NCBI RefSeq assembly: GCF_017876655.1
Contig: NZ_JAGIOK010000001.1
Coordinates: 1,488,001 to 1,552,000 of the forward strand
Direction of reading: 5' to 3'
Length of the DNA stretch: 64,000 nucleotides
Source of the DNA: Microbacterium imperiale
Lineage (GTDB): Bacteria; Actinomycetota; Actinomycetes; Actinomycetales; Microbacteriaceae
Below, piece by piece: positions 10,228 through 25,321 of the stretch; the first letter of the stretch is position 1, and the number at the start of each line of letters is the position of its first letter. Under the pieces are notes generated by a model. It saw only the letters and a program-made list of their open reading frames with translations, was not told where the DNA came from and did not search any database. The translations under genes and the position numbers were made by a program.

Positions 10228-10259
10228 GCGCCGGCCGGGAGGGTTCCCCCGGCCGGCGC
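10228..10259 (-). terminator. Intercistronic hairpin between rpsG and fusA
   Basis: GCGCCGGCCGGG (10228-10239) and CCCGGCCGGCGC (10248-10259) form a perfect 12-bp GC stem with an 8-nt loop. No U-run follows, so it is more likely a partial attenuator or mRNA processing/stability element inside the str operon than a full terminator. Confidence 0.5.
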
Positions 10260-10270
10260 CGAGAAGCTGT

Positions 10271-10741
10271 TTACCAGCGGTAGTGCGCGAACGCGCGGTT
10301 GGACTCGGCCATCTTGTGGGTGTCCTCGCGGCGCTTGACCGCGGCACCGAGGCCGTTCGAGGCGTCGAGGATCTCGTTCTGCAGACGCTCGGTCATCGTC
10401 TTCTCACGACGGCCCTTCGCGTACGAGACGAGCCAGCGCAGCGCGAGGGTGTTCGCGCGGTGCGGCTTGACCTCGACCGGCACCTGGTAGGTCGAGCCAC
10501 CGACGCGGCGGCTCTTGACCTCGAGGGTCGGACGGACGTTGTCGAGCGCCTTCTTCAGCGTGGCGACGGCGTCCTGCCCGTTCTTGGCCTCGACGCCCTT
10601 GAGGGCGGTGTAGACGATCGACTCGGCGATCGACTTCTTGCCGTCGACGAGGATCTTGTTCACGAGCTGCGTGACGATCGGAGCACCGTAGACCGGGTCG
10701 TTGACGACGACGCGGCGGGGTGCGGGTCCCTTACGAGGCAT
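10271..10741 (-). CDS. rpsG: 30S ribosomal protein S7
   Basis: S7 (156 aa) nucleates the 30S head and binds 16S rRNA near the decoding centre. The protein begins [16 protein letters not shown] and ends AFAHYRW, both family hallmarks. The length is exactly typical. It starts 5 bp after rpsL, so the two are co-translated. Confidence 0.98.
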   Translation of the reverse strand: MPRKGPAPRRVVVNDPVYGAPIVTQLVNKILVDGKKSIAESIVYTALKGVEAKNGQDAVATLKKALDNVRPTLEVKSRRVGGSTYQVPVEVKPHRANTLALRWLVSYAKGRREKTMTERLQNEILDASNGLGAAVKRREDTHKMAESNRAFAHYRW

Positions 10742-10746
10742 CTAAC

Positions 10747-11115
10747 TCAACCCTTCTTGGCGCCGTAGCGGCTGCGAGCCTGCTTACGGTTCTTGACGGC
10801 CTGGGTGTCGAGCGCACCGCGGACGATCTTGTAGCGGACACCGGGGAGGTCCTTCACACGACCACCGCGGACGAGCACGAGCGAGTGCTCCTGGAGGTTG
10901 TGGCCCTCACCGGGGATGTAGGCGGTGACCTCGGTGCCGTTGCGGAGCTTGACACGAGCGACCTTGCGCATGGCCGAGTTCGGCTTCTTGGGCGTGGTCG
11001 TGTACACGCGGGTGCAGACACCCGCCTGCTGGGGGTTCGCCTTCAGGGCGGGCGCCTTGGTCTTCGAGACCTTCGGCGTGCGGCCCTTGCGGACCAACTG
11101 CTGAATGGTTGGCAC
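10747..11115 (-). CDS. rpsL: 30S ribosomal protein S12
   Basis: S12 (122 aa) controls decoding accuracy. The GTG at 11115 gives the family start [11 protein letters not shown] and has AAGGAG six bases upstream. An open frame extends a further 48 bp but lacks support. The streptomycin-target positions look wild type: Lys in [10 protein letters not shown] and Lys in [12 protein letters not shown]. It is the first gene of the str operon (rpsL-rpsG-fusA-tuf). Confidence 0.98.
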   Translation of the reverse strand: MPTIQQLVRKGRTPKVSKTKAPALKANPQQAGVCTRVYTTTPKKPNSAMRKVARVKLRNGTEVTAYIPGEGHNLQEHSLVLVRGGRVKDLPGVRYKIVRGALDTQAVKNRKQARSRYGAKKG

Positions 11116-11316
11116 GTTCTCTCCTTGTTGTGCTGCACGGTGACAGCGTCGTGGTTTCACCACAGATCCACCGGCGCGTCACGAATGCTGCGTTTTCAGG
11201 GGGTGGATATGCCGTGGGGGCGTCCTGTTCGCAGGACGATCCCGGTTCGTATGCGTCGCGTCGACCTGATCGGACCGAGGCACGACGCAGGGCGCGCGCG
11301 AACGCACACCCGCCCA

Positions 11317-11345
11317 ATGATACGCCTCTGCGGCGAGGCGGGCAA
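11317..11345 (-). promoter_or_regulatory. Promoter of the str operon
   Basis: On the minus strand, TTGCCC (11345-11340), a 17-bp spacer and TATCAT (11322-11317) form a good vegetative promoter aimed at rpsL, leaving a leader of about 195 nt. The rest of the 259-bp gap shows no gene. Confidence 0.65.
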
Positions 11346-11374
11346 ACGGTGATCGGAGCCGGTGGTATCGCGAC

Positions 11375-13066
11375 TCAGGCGCCGGGGCGCTCGATGCGCA
11401 GTTCGGCGTCGCCCAGGAGGAAGCGCTCCCCCGCCGGCGCGTCCGATCCGGGTTCGAGCTCGATCTCGGTGCCGAGGAAGTTCGTCAGCACGACGCCGTT
11501 CGTGGAGTGCAGATCGGTGATGTGCCACAGGCCCGATCGCAGCTCGAGGCGGGCATGCGTCTTCGAGACGGTGCGCGTGCGGTCGTCGATCGGCACGAGC
11601 TGGGCGCGGGGGAAGGCGGGATCGGGCGCGGGCTGCCGGCCGACGATCGCGACGTCCGCCGTGAGCGGCACCGTCTCGCCTTCGGGCAGCACGAGCTGCC
11701 AGTAGACGCGGCGCCGTGCGACGACGACCGTGTGGTCGACCTCGGCCTCGTCGTCACTCGCCTCGGCGCGGCGCAGCTGAGCCGGTACGGCGCCGGCAGC
11801 GGTGCGCGGAGCGCCGGCCGCGGGTGCGCCGATCACCGCCGACACCTCACCCGAGAGCTCGGGGAACTCCTCCGGCGCGCCGGCGAAGGCCCGCCGAGCG
11901 ATGGGGTTCGCGGCCACGGCATCCCACGTTCGTCGTCCGGCGTGCGGCGAGGCCGCGGCATCCGGATCGGCGAACGACGGCACCACGCCGGGGCGATCGG
12001 ACGCCGCGCGCGAGGGGAACGGCGAGGGCGAGAGCGCCGAGACGTCGTCGATCTCGGACGGCCAGCGCGCGTCGGTGTGCTCGTTCTCCGGCTCGTCGGC
12101 CTCGACGGCCTCGGCCTCGACGGACCGGACGGATGCCGCGGGGGCGGGCGCCACGACCGGGGCGGGCTCCGCGGATGCAGGCTCGGCCGGCTCGGGTGCC
12201 GCGGGGGCCGCCCACACGGCGGGCTCGGGCGCCGCGGGCGCGGCCGGCGCCGCCGGCTCGGCGGGGCGGGCCGACTCGAACGACACGACGGGCTCGGACG
12301 CGACCGGCGTCGCCGCGAGGCTTTCCGGCGCCGCCGCGGGCGCGGACTCGCGGGCGGACGAACGCCCCACCTCGGGGGCGGACTCCGCTGCCGGGGCGAA
12401 CGGCGACGGCGGTGCCCACGGCGAGGGCTGCAGGCCGGCCGGCGCCTGCTCGCGCGCGGGAGCGGCAGGCTCGGCGGAGGCCGCTGCGGGCGCGGCATCC
12501 TCGTCGGATCCGTCCTCGCCGCTCGAGGCCAGCGGCGCCGGGCGGAAGTGGTGGGGCGACAGCACCGGCGACGCGAGGGTGGGCGGCGCCACCGGTTCGT
12601 CGGTGCGTCGCGCGACCGCAATGGTGTCATCGACGTCGTCCGACATCGGCGGCGCGAAGGTCCACGGCGGGGGCGTCACGACGGGTCGCTGGCCGCGCCA
12701 CGACGCCGGACCGAGCCCGAGGATGCTGGCCCAGACGACGAACAGGAACGCCGCGAGCACCGTCATGCCGGGTCCGACACCGAAATCGCGGCCGATGCGG
12801 TGCGCCGCGACGACGATGAGCACGTACAGCGCGATCCAGCCCACGATGGGCACGAGGCCCACGAGCACGAGCCAGGGGCTGAAACCGCCGAGCCGGAGGA
12901 CGACGGCCATGTTCAACACCGGGACCCACCCCTGCCAGGGCTGCTCCTCGGTCTTGCGGAACAGTCCGGCCAGCGCGAGCGCCGTCCAGACGTAGAGGAC
13001 CGCACCGAGCACCGTCGAGAGGACGACGAGCAGGATGAGGAGCGAATCGTTGGCGGAGGTGGTCAT
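11375..13066 (-). CDS. Membrane protein with DUF5684-type N-terminus and C-terminal FHA domain
   Basis: This is a 563-aa protein. Residues about 8-125 contain four hydrophobic segments with the WQGWVPVLNM signature of DUF5684 membrane proteins. A long Ala/Pro/Glu-rich linker follows (about 140-440). Residues about 455-563 form a forkhead-associated domain with the conserved GR (VGRQP), S-x-x-H (SKTHARL) and N-G (STNGV) positions, which bind phosphothreonine. It probably reads Ser/Thr kinase signals at the membrane; no kinase gene is in this window. A TATCGT hexamer lies 8 nt upstream of the ATG. Its linker encodes several of the window's recurrent GGCATCC words. Confidence 0.85.
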   Translation of the reverse strand: MTTSANDSLLILLVVLSTVLGAVLYVWTALALAGLFRKTEEQPWQGWVPVLNMAVVLRLGGFSPWLVLVGLVPIVGWIALYVLIVVAAHRIGRDFGVGPGMTVLAAFLFVVWASILGLGPASWRGQRPVVTPPPWTFAPPMSDDVDDTIAVARRTDEPVAPPTLASPVLSPHHFRPAPLASSGEDGSDEDAAPAAASAEPAAPAREQAPAGLQPSPWAPPSPFAPAAESAPEVGRSSARESAPAAAPESLAATPVASEPVVSFESARPAEPAAPAAPAAPEPAVWAAPAAPEPAEPASAEPAPVVAPAPAASVRSVEAEAVEADEPENEHTDARWPSEIDDVSALSPSPFPSRAASDRPGVVPSFADPDAAASPHAGRRTWDAVAANPIARRAFAGAPEEFPELSGEVSAVIGAPAAGAPRTAAGAVPAQLRRAEASDDEAEVDHTVVVARRRVYWQLVLPEGETVPLTADVAIVGRQPAPDPAFPRAQLVPIDDRTRTVSKTHARLELRSGLWHITDLHSTNGVVLTNFLGTEIELEPGSDAPAGERFLLGDAELRIERPGA

Positions 13067-13106
13067 CGCATCCCACGATAGAGCCAGCCGAGCCGCTCCC
13101 CCGGGA

Positions 13107-13769
13107 TCACGACTGCCGTCCGGGGTCCGCGCCGGGCTCGAAGGGGGCGTCGAGCGACCGGGTCAGGTCGGCGAGCATCGCCTCGATCTGCGGCTCGACG
13201 TGCTGCGCGATCTCGGCCTGCACGCGGAGGCGGTGATGCAGCAGCAGCGAGCAGATCTCGCGACCGACCATGTTGGCGTAGTCGTCGGCCAGGGCGACCT
13301 CCTGGCGCAGCGCCGACTTGGCCTCGTCGCTGAGGGGTGGCAGCTCGGGAACGGCGGCATCCGATTCCTGGGCGAGGCCGGAGATCGTGAACAGGAACGG
13401 CGCACCCGGCACCGGGTCGGGATCGAGCGGCAGCCCCTCGAACTCGGGCTCCAGCCCCTCGGCGGGACGGTACGAGCGCGCCCGGTTGCGTGCGGCCTGC
13501 TGGTCGAGCTCGGCCTGAAGCATGGGGAGGTTGCGCGCGGTATAGGCGGCGACAGCCTGATCGACGATCGTCTTCATCCGCGTCGAGAGCCCGTGCTGGA
13601 CGCCGTGGGGAACGTCCGAACCGAGACCGGCTGCCGACAGGATGGGCGAGCCGAAGCAGCGCCGGCAGGGAGCGACGCGACCGCGGTGCGTCGCGGGCTG
13701 CCACCGGGGCAGCCAGCGCAGCCAGGCATCCACCGCCTGGCTCACCTGGGTCTCGAGCGACCGCTCCAC
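13107..13769 (-). CDS. Hypothetical cytoplasmic protein
   Basis: I do not recognise this 220-aa protein. It has no signal peptide or membrane segment. One CRRC pair occurs near residue 36, a helical region follows with RARSYRPAEGLEPEFEGLPL, and the C-terminal half is helical and acidic with conserved-looking CSLLLHHRLRVQAEIAQHVEPQ. The start is GTG, with GACAAT six bases before it, a leaderless-type arrangement. It is followed by the FHA protein gene after 40 bp and may be co-transcribed with it. Confidence 0.7.
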   Translation of the reverse strand: MERSLETQVSQAVDAWLRWLPRWQPATHRGRVAPCRRCFGSPILSAAGLGSDVPHGVQHGLSTRMKTIVDQAVAAYTARNLPMLQAELDQQAARNRARSYRPAEGLEPEFEGLPLDPDPVPGAPFLFTISGLAQESDAAVPELPPLSDEAKSALRQEVALADDYANMVGREICSLLLHHRLRVQAEIAQHVEPQIEAMLADLTRSLDAPFEPGADPGRQS

Positions 13770-13814
13770 GGCCCTATTGTCGCCGATCCGGGGCCATCAG
13801 CGCGGGATTGCCGG

Positions 13815-14288
13815 TCATTCGTCCTCGTCGCGTTCCCAGCGCCAGCGCGGCGCCTGCGCCCGCGTGCGCACGAGCGCGACGCCCGTCCATCCCGCGGCGG
13901 CGCCGCACCCGGCGAGCACGACCGCGAACCACGACAGCGCGAACGCGCCGGCAGCCGCGACGGCACGCGCCGGGTCGACCCCGACGACGACCGCGGCCAC
14001 GACCAGGCCGGCGAGGTGGGCGAGGACGACCGCGAGAGCGGCGACGGCGGCGAGCCCGTACGACGGATGCGGCCGGCGCAGACCGCCGCCCAGCACGAGC
14101 GTCAGTGCGGCGACCGCGAGCGCGAACCCGGCCGCGCCCGGCAGGGCACCGAGCCCGCGCACCGCGACGACATCCGCGCCCGTGGCCAGGCTGAGCACGC
14201 CGAGCCCGCAGATGGCGAGCGCCCCGAACCCGACGACCGAGAAGAGGGTCGCGAGTCCGGGGCGCAGTCCGCCGGTGTCGGAGTCCAT
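13815..14288 (-). CDS. Small hypothetical membrane protein
   Basis: This 157-aa protein has about four transmembrane segments (near 13-35, 44-65, 77-100 and 107-133) and a short basic-acidic tail ending RWERDEDE. The ATG shares one base with the stop of the preceding gene (TGATG), so the two are translated together. The function is unknown. A longer open frame upstream is an alternative frame of the neighbouring gene. Confidence 0.75.
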   Translation of the reverse strand: MDSDTGGLRPGLATLFSVVGFGALAICGLGVLSLATGADVVAVRGLGALPGAAGFALAVAALTLVLGGGLRRPHPSYGLAAVAALAVVLAHLAGLVVAAVVVGVDPARAVAAAGAFALSWFAVVLAGCGAAAGWTGVALVRTRAQAPRWRWERDEDE

Positions 14289-15424
14289 CAGTACCGGTGC
14301 AGCTGGGGTCCCGCTTCGAGAGTGCGCTCGTACTCGCGCTGCGCCTCGGCGTTGAGCTCGGTGACGCGCTTGCCGCGTGCCGCGACCCACGCGCCGAACC
14401 AGATCGTCAGCTCGCGGCCGGCAACGAGGGCGACGAGTGCGAGCGGAGCGAAGGCCTGCTCGCCCACGAGACGCAGCGCCTCGCTCGGGGCGATGTTCCA
14501 GAACGGCGCCTGGAAGAGCTGCCCGAGGATGTGCCCCGCGTACGAGGCGATGCCCACGAGAAGACCGAGGAGCACCCACAGGCCCCAGCGGCCGCGGTTG
14601 ATGAACGCGCCGAGGATCCAGAACGCCAGGAAGAACACCACGACCGGCACCCAGAGCCACCACGAGGTGACGGCTGCCAGTGCCTCGTCGCCGATGGTGG
14701 CGACGGTGACGTCGCCGCGGATCGCGCCGATGCCGAGGTGGGCGCCGAGGTAGATGATCGCGAAGGCGATCGCCGCGAGCAGGCCGATCGCGCCGGCCGC
14801 GCCGCGGTTGCCGCGGGGCGTGGGGGCCTCGGGCGCCTGGACGAAGATGGGCTGCGGCTGCGGCGCGGCGGCAGCCGAGGAGGACCCGACGGCCGGCTCG
14901 CTCGCGCTGACGGTGGTGGTGCGCGACGCATCGTCATCCGCGCTGTAGGCACGCGTCGCCGTCTCGCTGGCCTCGGGCCGGGCATCGGCGTCGGCGCGGC
15001 GCGCGTCGGCGACATCGCGGCGCGTCTCGAAGTCGGGAGTCGCGTCGCCGTCGCGGGGCGTGTCCCACTCGCTCGGCGAGTTCCAGGTGTCGTCGGCCGA
15101 CGTGCTGGATGCGGCTGCCGCGGGGGCTGCGGCCGCCGCGTACGAGCTCGTCGAGCGCTCGGTCACGCCGCGATCGGCGTCGGCAGCGTTCCCGTCGGCG
15201 TCGCGATCGGACGAGTCGGAGGTGGCGGAGTCGGTGGCGGCCGAGTGGTCCGCGGCGGAGCGCTCGGGCAGCGTGCCCGACCCGGCGAATGCGTTGTCCC
15301 AGTCGTCGGCCGATACGGCACCGCGCGACGCCTCCGCATCCGCGAGCCCGGCACGGGCGCTGCCCACGACATCGTCCACCGGCTTCGGCTCTTCGACCGG
15401 CTCGCCGTACTTGGGGTCGCTCAT
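14288..15424 (-). CDS. Hypothetical membrane protein with long disordered N-terminus
   Basis: This protein of about 378 aa begins MSDPKYGEPVEEPKPVDDVV. The first ~230 residues are low complexity and rich in Ala, Asp and Ser; then come about four membrane helices (from roughly residue 240 to 345) and a cytoplasmic tail with ELNAEAQREYERTLEAG. The ATG at 15424 has GAGGAG ten bases upstream; the open frame further up is not supported. It overlaps the next membrane gene by one base. The function is unknown; the layout suggests a structural or envelope-associated protein. Confidence 0.75.
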   Translation of the reverse strand: MSDPKYGEPVEEPKPVDDVVGSARAGLADAEASRGAVSADDWDNAFAGSGTLPERSAADHSAATDSATSDSSDRDADGNAADADRGVTERSTSSYAAAAAPAAAASSTSADDTWNSPSEWDTPRDGDATPDFETRRDVADARRADADARPEASETATRAYSADDDASRTTTVSASEPAVGSSSAAAAPQPQPIFVQAPEAPTPRGNRGAAGAIGLLAAIAFAIIYLGAHLGIGAIRGDVTVATIGDEALAAVTSWWLWVPVVVFFLAFWILGAFINRGRWGLWVLLGLLVGIASYAGHILGQLFQAPFWNIAPSEALRLVGEQAFAPLALVALVAGRELTIWFGAWVAARGKRVTELNAEAQREYERTLEAGPQLHRY

Positions 15425-15555
15425 GCGGTGCTGCTCCTCACGCGGTGGCCGGCGCCACCGCAGTCGTGAGGATATCCCGGGGATGCGGATGGGACGCGCA
15501 GGCGTGCCGACGTGTCTGCGCACCCGTGTCGATCCGCCGACGTATCGTCGGAACC

Positions 15556-16224
15556 ATGACCTCGCGCGCCCTCACCCGCTCCGCTCCGGCGGCGCTGCTC
15601 CTCGCGCCGGTGCTGGTCTCGACGGTGCTGCTCGCGGGCTGCGCACCCGAGCCCGGATCCGCCCCCGCGACGGGCTCCCCCGCGTCCAGCGCGCCCGCAC
15701 CGACCGCGACGCCGACGCCGCTCGAGACCCGCTCGGTGCAGGCGGGCGGCCCGCCGCCGACGGCATCCGGCTCTGCGGGGTCGACCACCGTCATCCCGCG
15801 GGACTGCGCCGGCATCCTCGGCACCGCGGCGCGCACGGCGCTCGCGAGCGTTCCGCTCAACGATCCCGCCTTCGGCGAGACCGGCACGCTGCCGGACGGT
15901 TCGCTCCGGTGCGTGTGGGCCGACCCGGGCGCCGACACGGCGAAGATCGTCACGACGATCGCGCACGCGGCGGAGAACCCCGTCATCGACTTCATGAACG
16001 AGCTCACCGGGATCGGCTTCACCTGCTACGAGCCCGACGCGGGCGTGCGCTGCGAGAAGACCTGGGAGAACGAGCGCTACCCGGTCACCGACGGGCGCAC
16101 CCTGTACTTCCGCGACGGCGTGCTCATCGACACGCAGTTCTCGCACCTCGCGCCCGAGGGCTTCACGAGCGGCGTCATCGCCTCGGTCTGGCCGGCCGGA
16201 GCCCCGACGCCCGCGGCTCCCTGA
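15556..16224 (+). CDS. Secreted lipoprotein, four-cysteine family
   Basis: This protein of 222 aa has a lipoprotein signal peptide: a basic start, a hydrophobic core, then LLAGC with the lipid-carrying Cys at residue 29. A Pro/Thr/Ser-rich tether follows to about residue 80. The mature domain has four cysteines in the pattern DC / RCVW / GFTC / VRC and ends with APEGFTSG. The same pattern recurs in the convergent gene next door. A TATCGT hexamer lies 7 nt before the ATG. It is the only plus-strand gene among the first 27 kb. The function is unknown. Confidence 0.8.
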   Translation: MTSRALTRSAPAALLLAPVLVSTVLLAGCAPEPGSAPATGSPASSAPAPTATPTPLETRSVQAGGPPPTASGSAGSTTVIPRDCAGILGTAARTALASVPLNDPAFGETGTLPDGSLRCVWADPGADTAKIVTTIAHAAENPVIDFMNELTGIGFTCYEPDAGVRCEKTWENERYPVTDGRTLYFRDGVLIDTQFSHLAPEGFTSGVIASVWPAGAPTPAAP

Positions 16225-16251
16225 TCCCGACGCACCCCGAACCCGCGGACC

Positions 16252-16830
16252 TCACTCGGCCGCGAAGACGGCGTCGCCGACGCGCCGCGCGTAGCCCTCG
16301 GGGTGCCAGGCCGTCTGGAACGTCGAGACCCAGTGGCCGCCACCGGCCTCGATGGTCTCGACCAGGTCGCCGTCCGCCCGCGTGCAGAGCACCCGCTCGC
16401 CGTCGTCGGAGCACGAGAAGCCCTGGCCGGGCAGGGCGGTCGCCGCGATCGAACCGGCATCCGTTCCGACCTCGCCGACCGTCGTGGCGATCGAGCCGAT
16501 CTCGGCCGTCCACGTGCAGGTGAACCGCACGGTCGGGGCGAGGGCGTCGACGAAGGCGCCGGCCGTCGTCGCGGGCGCATCCGTCGATGCGGTCAGCTCG
16601 GCGCCCGGGGTGTACTGCAGCGCGGCCCAGAGCGCCTCGGGGTACAGGTCACGACACTGATCCGGGCCGTCGGCCTCCTCCGCCGCCTGCGTCGACGAGC
16701 CGCCGCCGAGCAGCCCCATACCGGTCGTCACGAGCGGCAGAGTGAGCACGGCCAGAGCGCCGACGACCGCGATGCAGACGACGCCGACGACCCAGGCGAA
16801 GACGACGTTACGACCCCCGATGCGCGACAC
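16252..16830 (-). CDS. Membrane-anchored extracytoplasmic protein, four-cysteine family
   Basis: This 192-aa protein has one N-terminal transmembrane helix (about 9-33) without a lipobox and an extracytoplasmic domain. Four cysteines occur as QC / TCTW / GFSC / VLC, followed by WHPEGYARR, matching the neighbouring lipoprotein in order and spacing. The start is GTG, placed 6 nt after TAGCGT. The two genes converge with 27 bp between stops. The function is unknown. The shared cysteines imply two disulfides. Confidence 0.8.
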   Translation of the reverse strand: MSRIGGRNVVFAWVVGVVCIAVVGALAVLTLPLVTTGMGLLGGGSSTQAAEEADGPDQCRDLYPEALWAALQYTPGAELTASTDAPATTAGAFVDALAPTVRFTCTWTAEIGSIATTVGEVGTDAGSIAATALPGQGFSCSDDGERVLCTRADGDLVETIEAGGGHWVSTFQTAWHPEGYARRVGDAVFAAE

Positions 16831-16836
16831 GCCTCC

Positions 16837-16842
16837 ACGCTA
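16837..16842 (-). promoter_or_regulatory. -10 element TAGCGT, leaderless start
   Basis: TAGCGT ends 6 nt before the GTG of the four-cysteine membrane protein, so transcription would begin at or near the start codon. GGAGG between them could instead act as a close ribosome binding site. Confidence 0.5.
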
Positions 16843-16877
16843 ATCGGCTCGCGGGTCCGCTGCCGTTCGACACACGA

Positions 16878-16910
16878 CGAAGGGCCCCGGGACATGCCCG
16901 GGGCCCTTCG
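16878..16910 (-). terminator. Terminator of rpoC
   Basis: CGAAGGGCCCCGGG (16878-16891) pairs without a mismatch to CCCGGGGCCCTTCG (16897-16910), a 14-bp stem with a 5-nt loop. It begins 16 bp beyond the rpoC stop. Confidence 0.85.
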
Positions 16911-16926
16911 CGAGATCAGCGATCGA

Positions 16927-20799
<3,873 letters not shown>

Positions 20800-20840
20800 T
20801 GATTCTCCTGTGTCGGAATTCTGTTCGTTGCCTGGCCGGA

Positions 20841-24335
<3,495 letters not shown>

Positions 24336-24493
24336 GGGGATTACCTCCGTGGCCCGAGGGGGGCCGGTTCCTTGTCGTCAGGTGGAGTGCTCCCGATCCA
24401 GCTCGCGCGTCTCACGCCGTCGAACGGGGCGGAATCGCGCAGAGCACAAGCCGACCACCATATGAGGGCAAGGGGACGGGAGCGCAACTACCA

Positions 24494-24522
24494 ACTATAG
24501 GCGGCACGACGCGCCATGTCCA
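24494..24522 (-). promoter_or_regulatory. Promoter of rpoBC
   Basis: TGGACA (24522-24517), a 17-bp spacer and TATAGT (24499-24494) on the minus strand form the best promoter in the window, about 160 bp before the rpoB ATG. The remainder of the 286-bp gap holds the lipoprotein terminator at 24563-24594 and nothing else I can recognise. Confidence 0.75.
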
Positions 24523-24562
24523 GCACTATCCTTGACGACCTCCGATCGCTGCGGTATAAACG

Positions 24563-24594
24563 CGCGCCGCCCGCTCGGATGAGCGGGCGGCGCG
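24563..24594 (-). terminator. Terminator of the lipoprotein gene upstream of rpoB
   Basis: CGCGCCGCCCGCTC (24563-24576) pairs with GAGCGGGCGGCGCG (24581-24594) through a 4-nt GGAT loop. It begins 27 bp after the stop at 24622 and separates this gene from rpoBC, which is transcribed in the same direction. Confidence 0.8.
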
Positions 24595-24621
24595 GCTGCC
24601 GGCGGGGCCGGTCGGGTCTGA

Positions 24622-25245
24622 TTACGCCCAGGTCCAGGTGGCCAGAACCGACTCGTAGACGGCGGCGCGGTCGGCCTCGGTGACCTCCGGGCTGAACGAG
24701 AAGGTGATGACGTAGGTCTGGTCACCCTGCGAGGCGTAGAACTGGTCGATGTTGTACTGCACGCCCTGCTGGTCGAGCGCGGCCGACAGGTGCGCCGACT
24801 CCTCGCCGGCGACGGTCGTGCGCTCCTCGACGGTGACGTCGGTGGCGCCCGCGGCACCCTCGAGCTCATCGACGCCGAGCGACTCGACCTGGTCGGCGGT
24901 GATGGCCTGCGGCGCGGGCGAGAGCACGACGTTCACGTTGTCGGCGAACCCGTCGGCCGAGGCGTCGGAGAGGTTGGCGACGAACACGTCGATGCCCTCC
25001 GTGCCCGGCAGCTCCTGCTCGGGGATGCCCCAGCCCTCGGGGACCGAGAAGCTGTAGCCGGTGCCGGTGATGGTCTCGCCCGCGGCGGGCTCGACGGCGG
25101 GCGTGCTGGCGGAGGGCGACGCGGACGAGCCGGCGTCCCCCGACGCGGCGGGCTCGGCGTCACCGGACTGTCCGCCGCAGCCCGCGAGGAGCAGGGCGGC
25201 GGAGACGAGAAGGGCGGCGGCGGTGGTGGTTCTGGTGCGAGTCAT
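24622..25245 (-). CDS. Secreted lipoprotein, possibly PsbP/DcrB-like fold
   Basis: This 207-aa protein starts MTRTRTTTAAALLVSAALLLAGC in two pieces: a basic stretch and a hydrophobic core ending in the lipobox LLAGC (Cys 23). A Ser/Ala/Glu tether runs to about residue 58. The folded part (about 60-207) begins GTGYSFSVPEGW and ends YESVLATWTWA, a layout resembling small DcrB/PsbP-like lipoproteins of actinobacteria. The ATG at 25245 lies 7 nt after TAGCGT, so the mRNA is probably leaderless. The function is unknown. Confidence 0.8.
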   Translation of the reverse strand: MTRTRTTTAAALLVSAALLLAGCGGQSGDAEPAASGDAGSSASPSASTPAVEPAAGETITGTGYSFSVPEGWGIPEQELPGTEGIDVFVANLSDASADGFADNVNVVLSPAPQAITADQVESLGVDELEGAAGATDVTVEERTTVAGEESAHLSAALDQQGVQYNIDQFYASQGDQTYVITFSFSPEVTEADRAAVYESVLATWTWA

Positions 25246-25252
25246 GGCTGAC

Positions 25253-25258
25253 ACGCTA
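25253..25258 (-). promoter_or_regulatory. -10 element TAGCGT, leaderless start
   Basis: TAGCGT ends 7 nt before the ATG of the lipoprotein gene, and no ribosome binding site intervenes. Confidence 0.55.
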
Positions 25259-25282
25259 GGGGAAGAGCGTCGTCGCGGGCGG

Positions 25283-25312
25283 CCCTTGACAGGGGGAGTT
25301 CTCCCCTTGACA
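25283..25312. repeat. Palindrome flanked by direct repeats upstream of the lipoprotein gene
   Basis: CCCTTGACA occurs at 25283-25291 and 25304-25312 (21-bp period). Between them the perfect palindrome GGGGAGTTCTCCCC runs from 25293 to 25306. The cluster lies between the pxpBC stop and the lipoprotein promoter and is a likely protein-binding site. The TTGACA words have no matching -10 on the plus strand. Confidence 0.5.
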
Positions 25313-25321
25313 CACCCGCGT

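Noticed and set aside
25286..25312. TTGACA words as a plus-strand promoter into the pxpBC antisense
   Set aside because: No -10-like hexamer is found 16-18 bp downstream of either copy.
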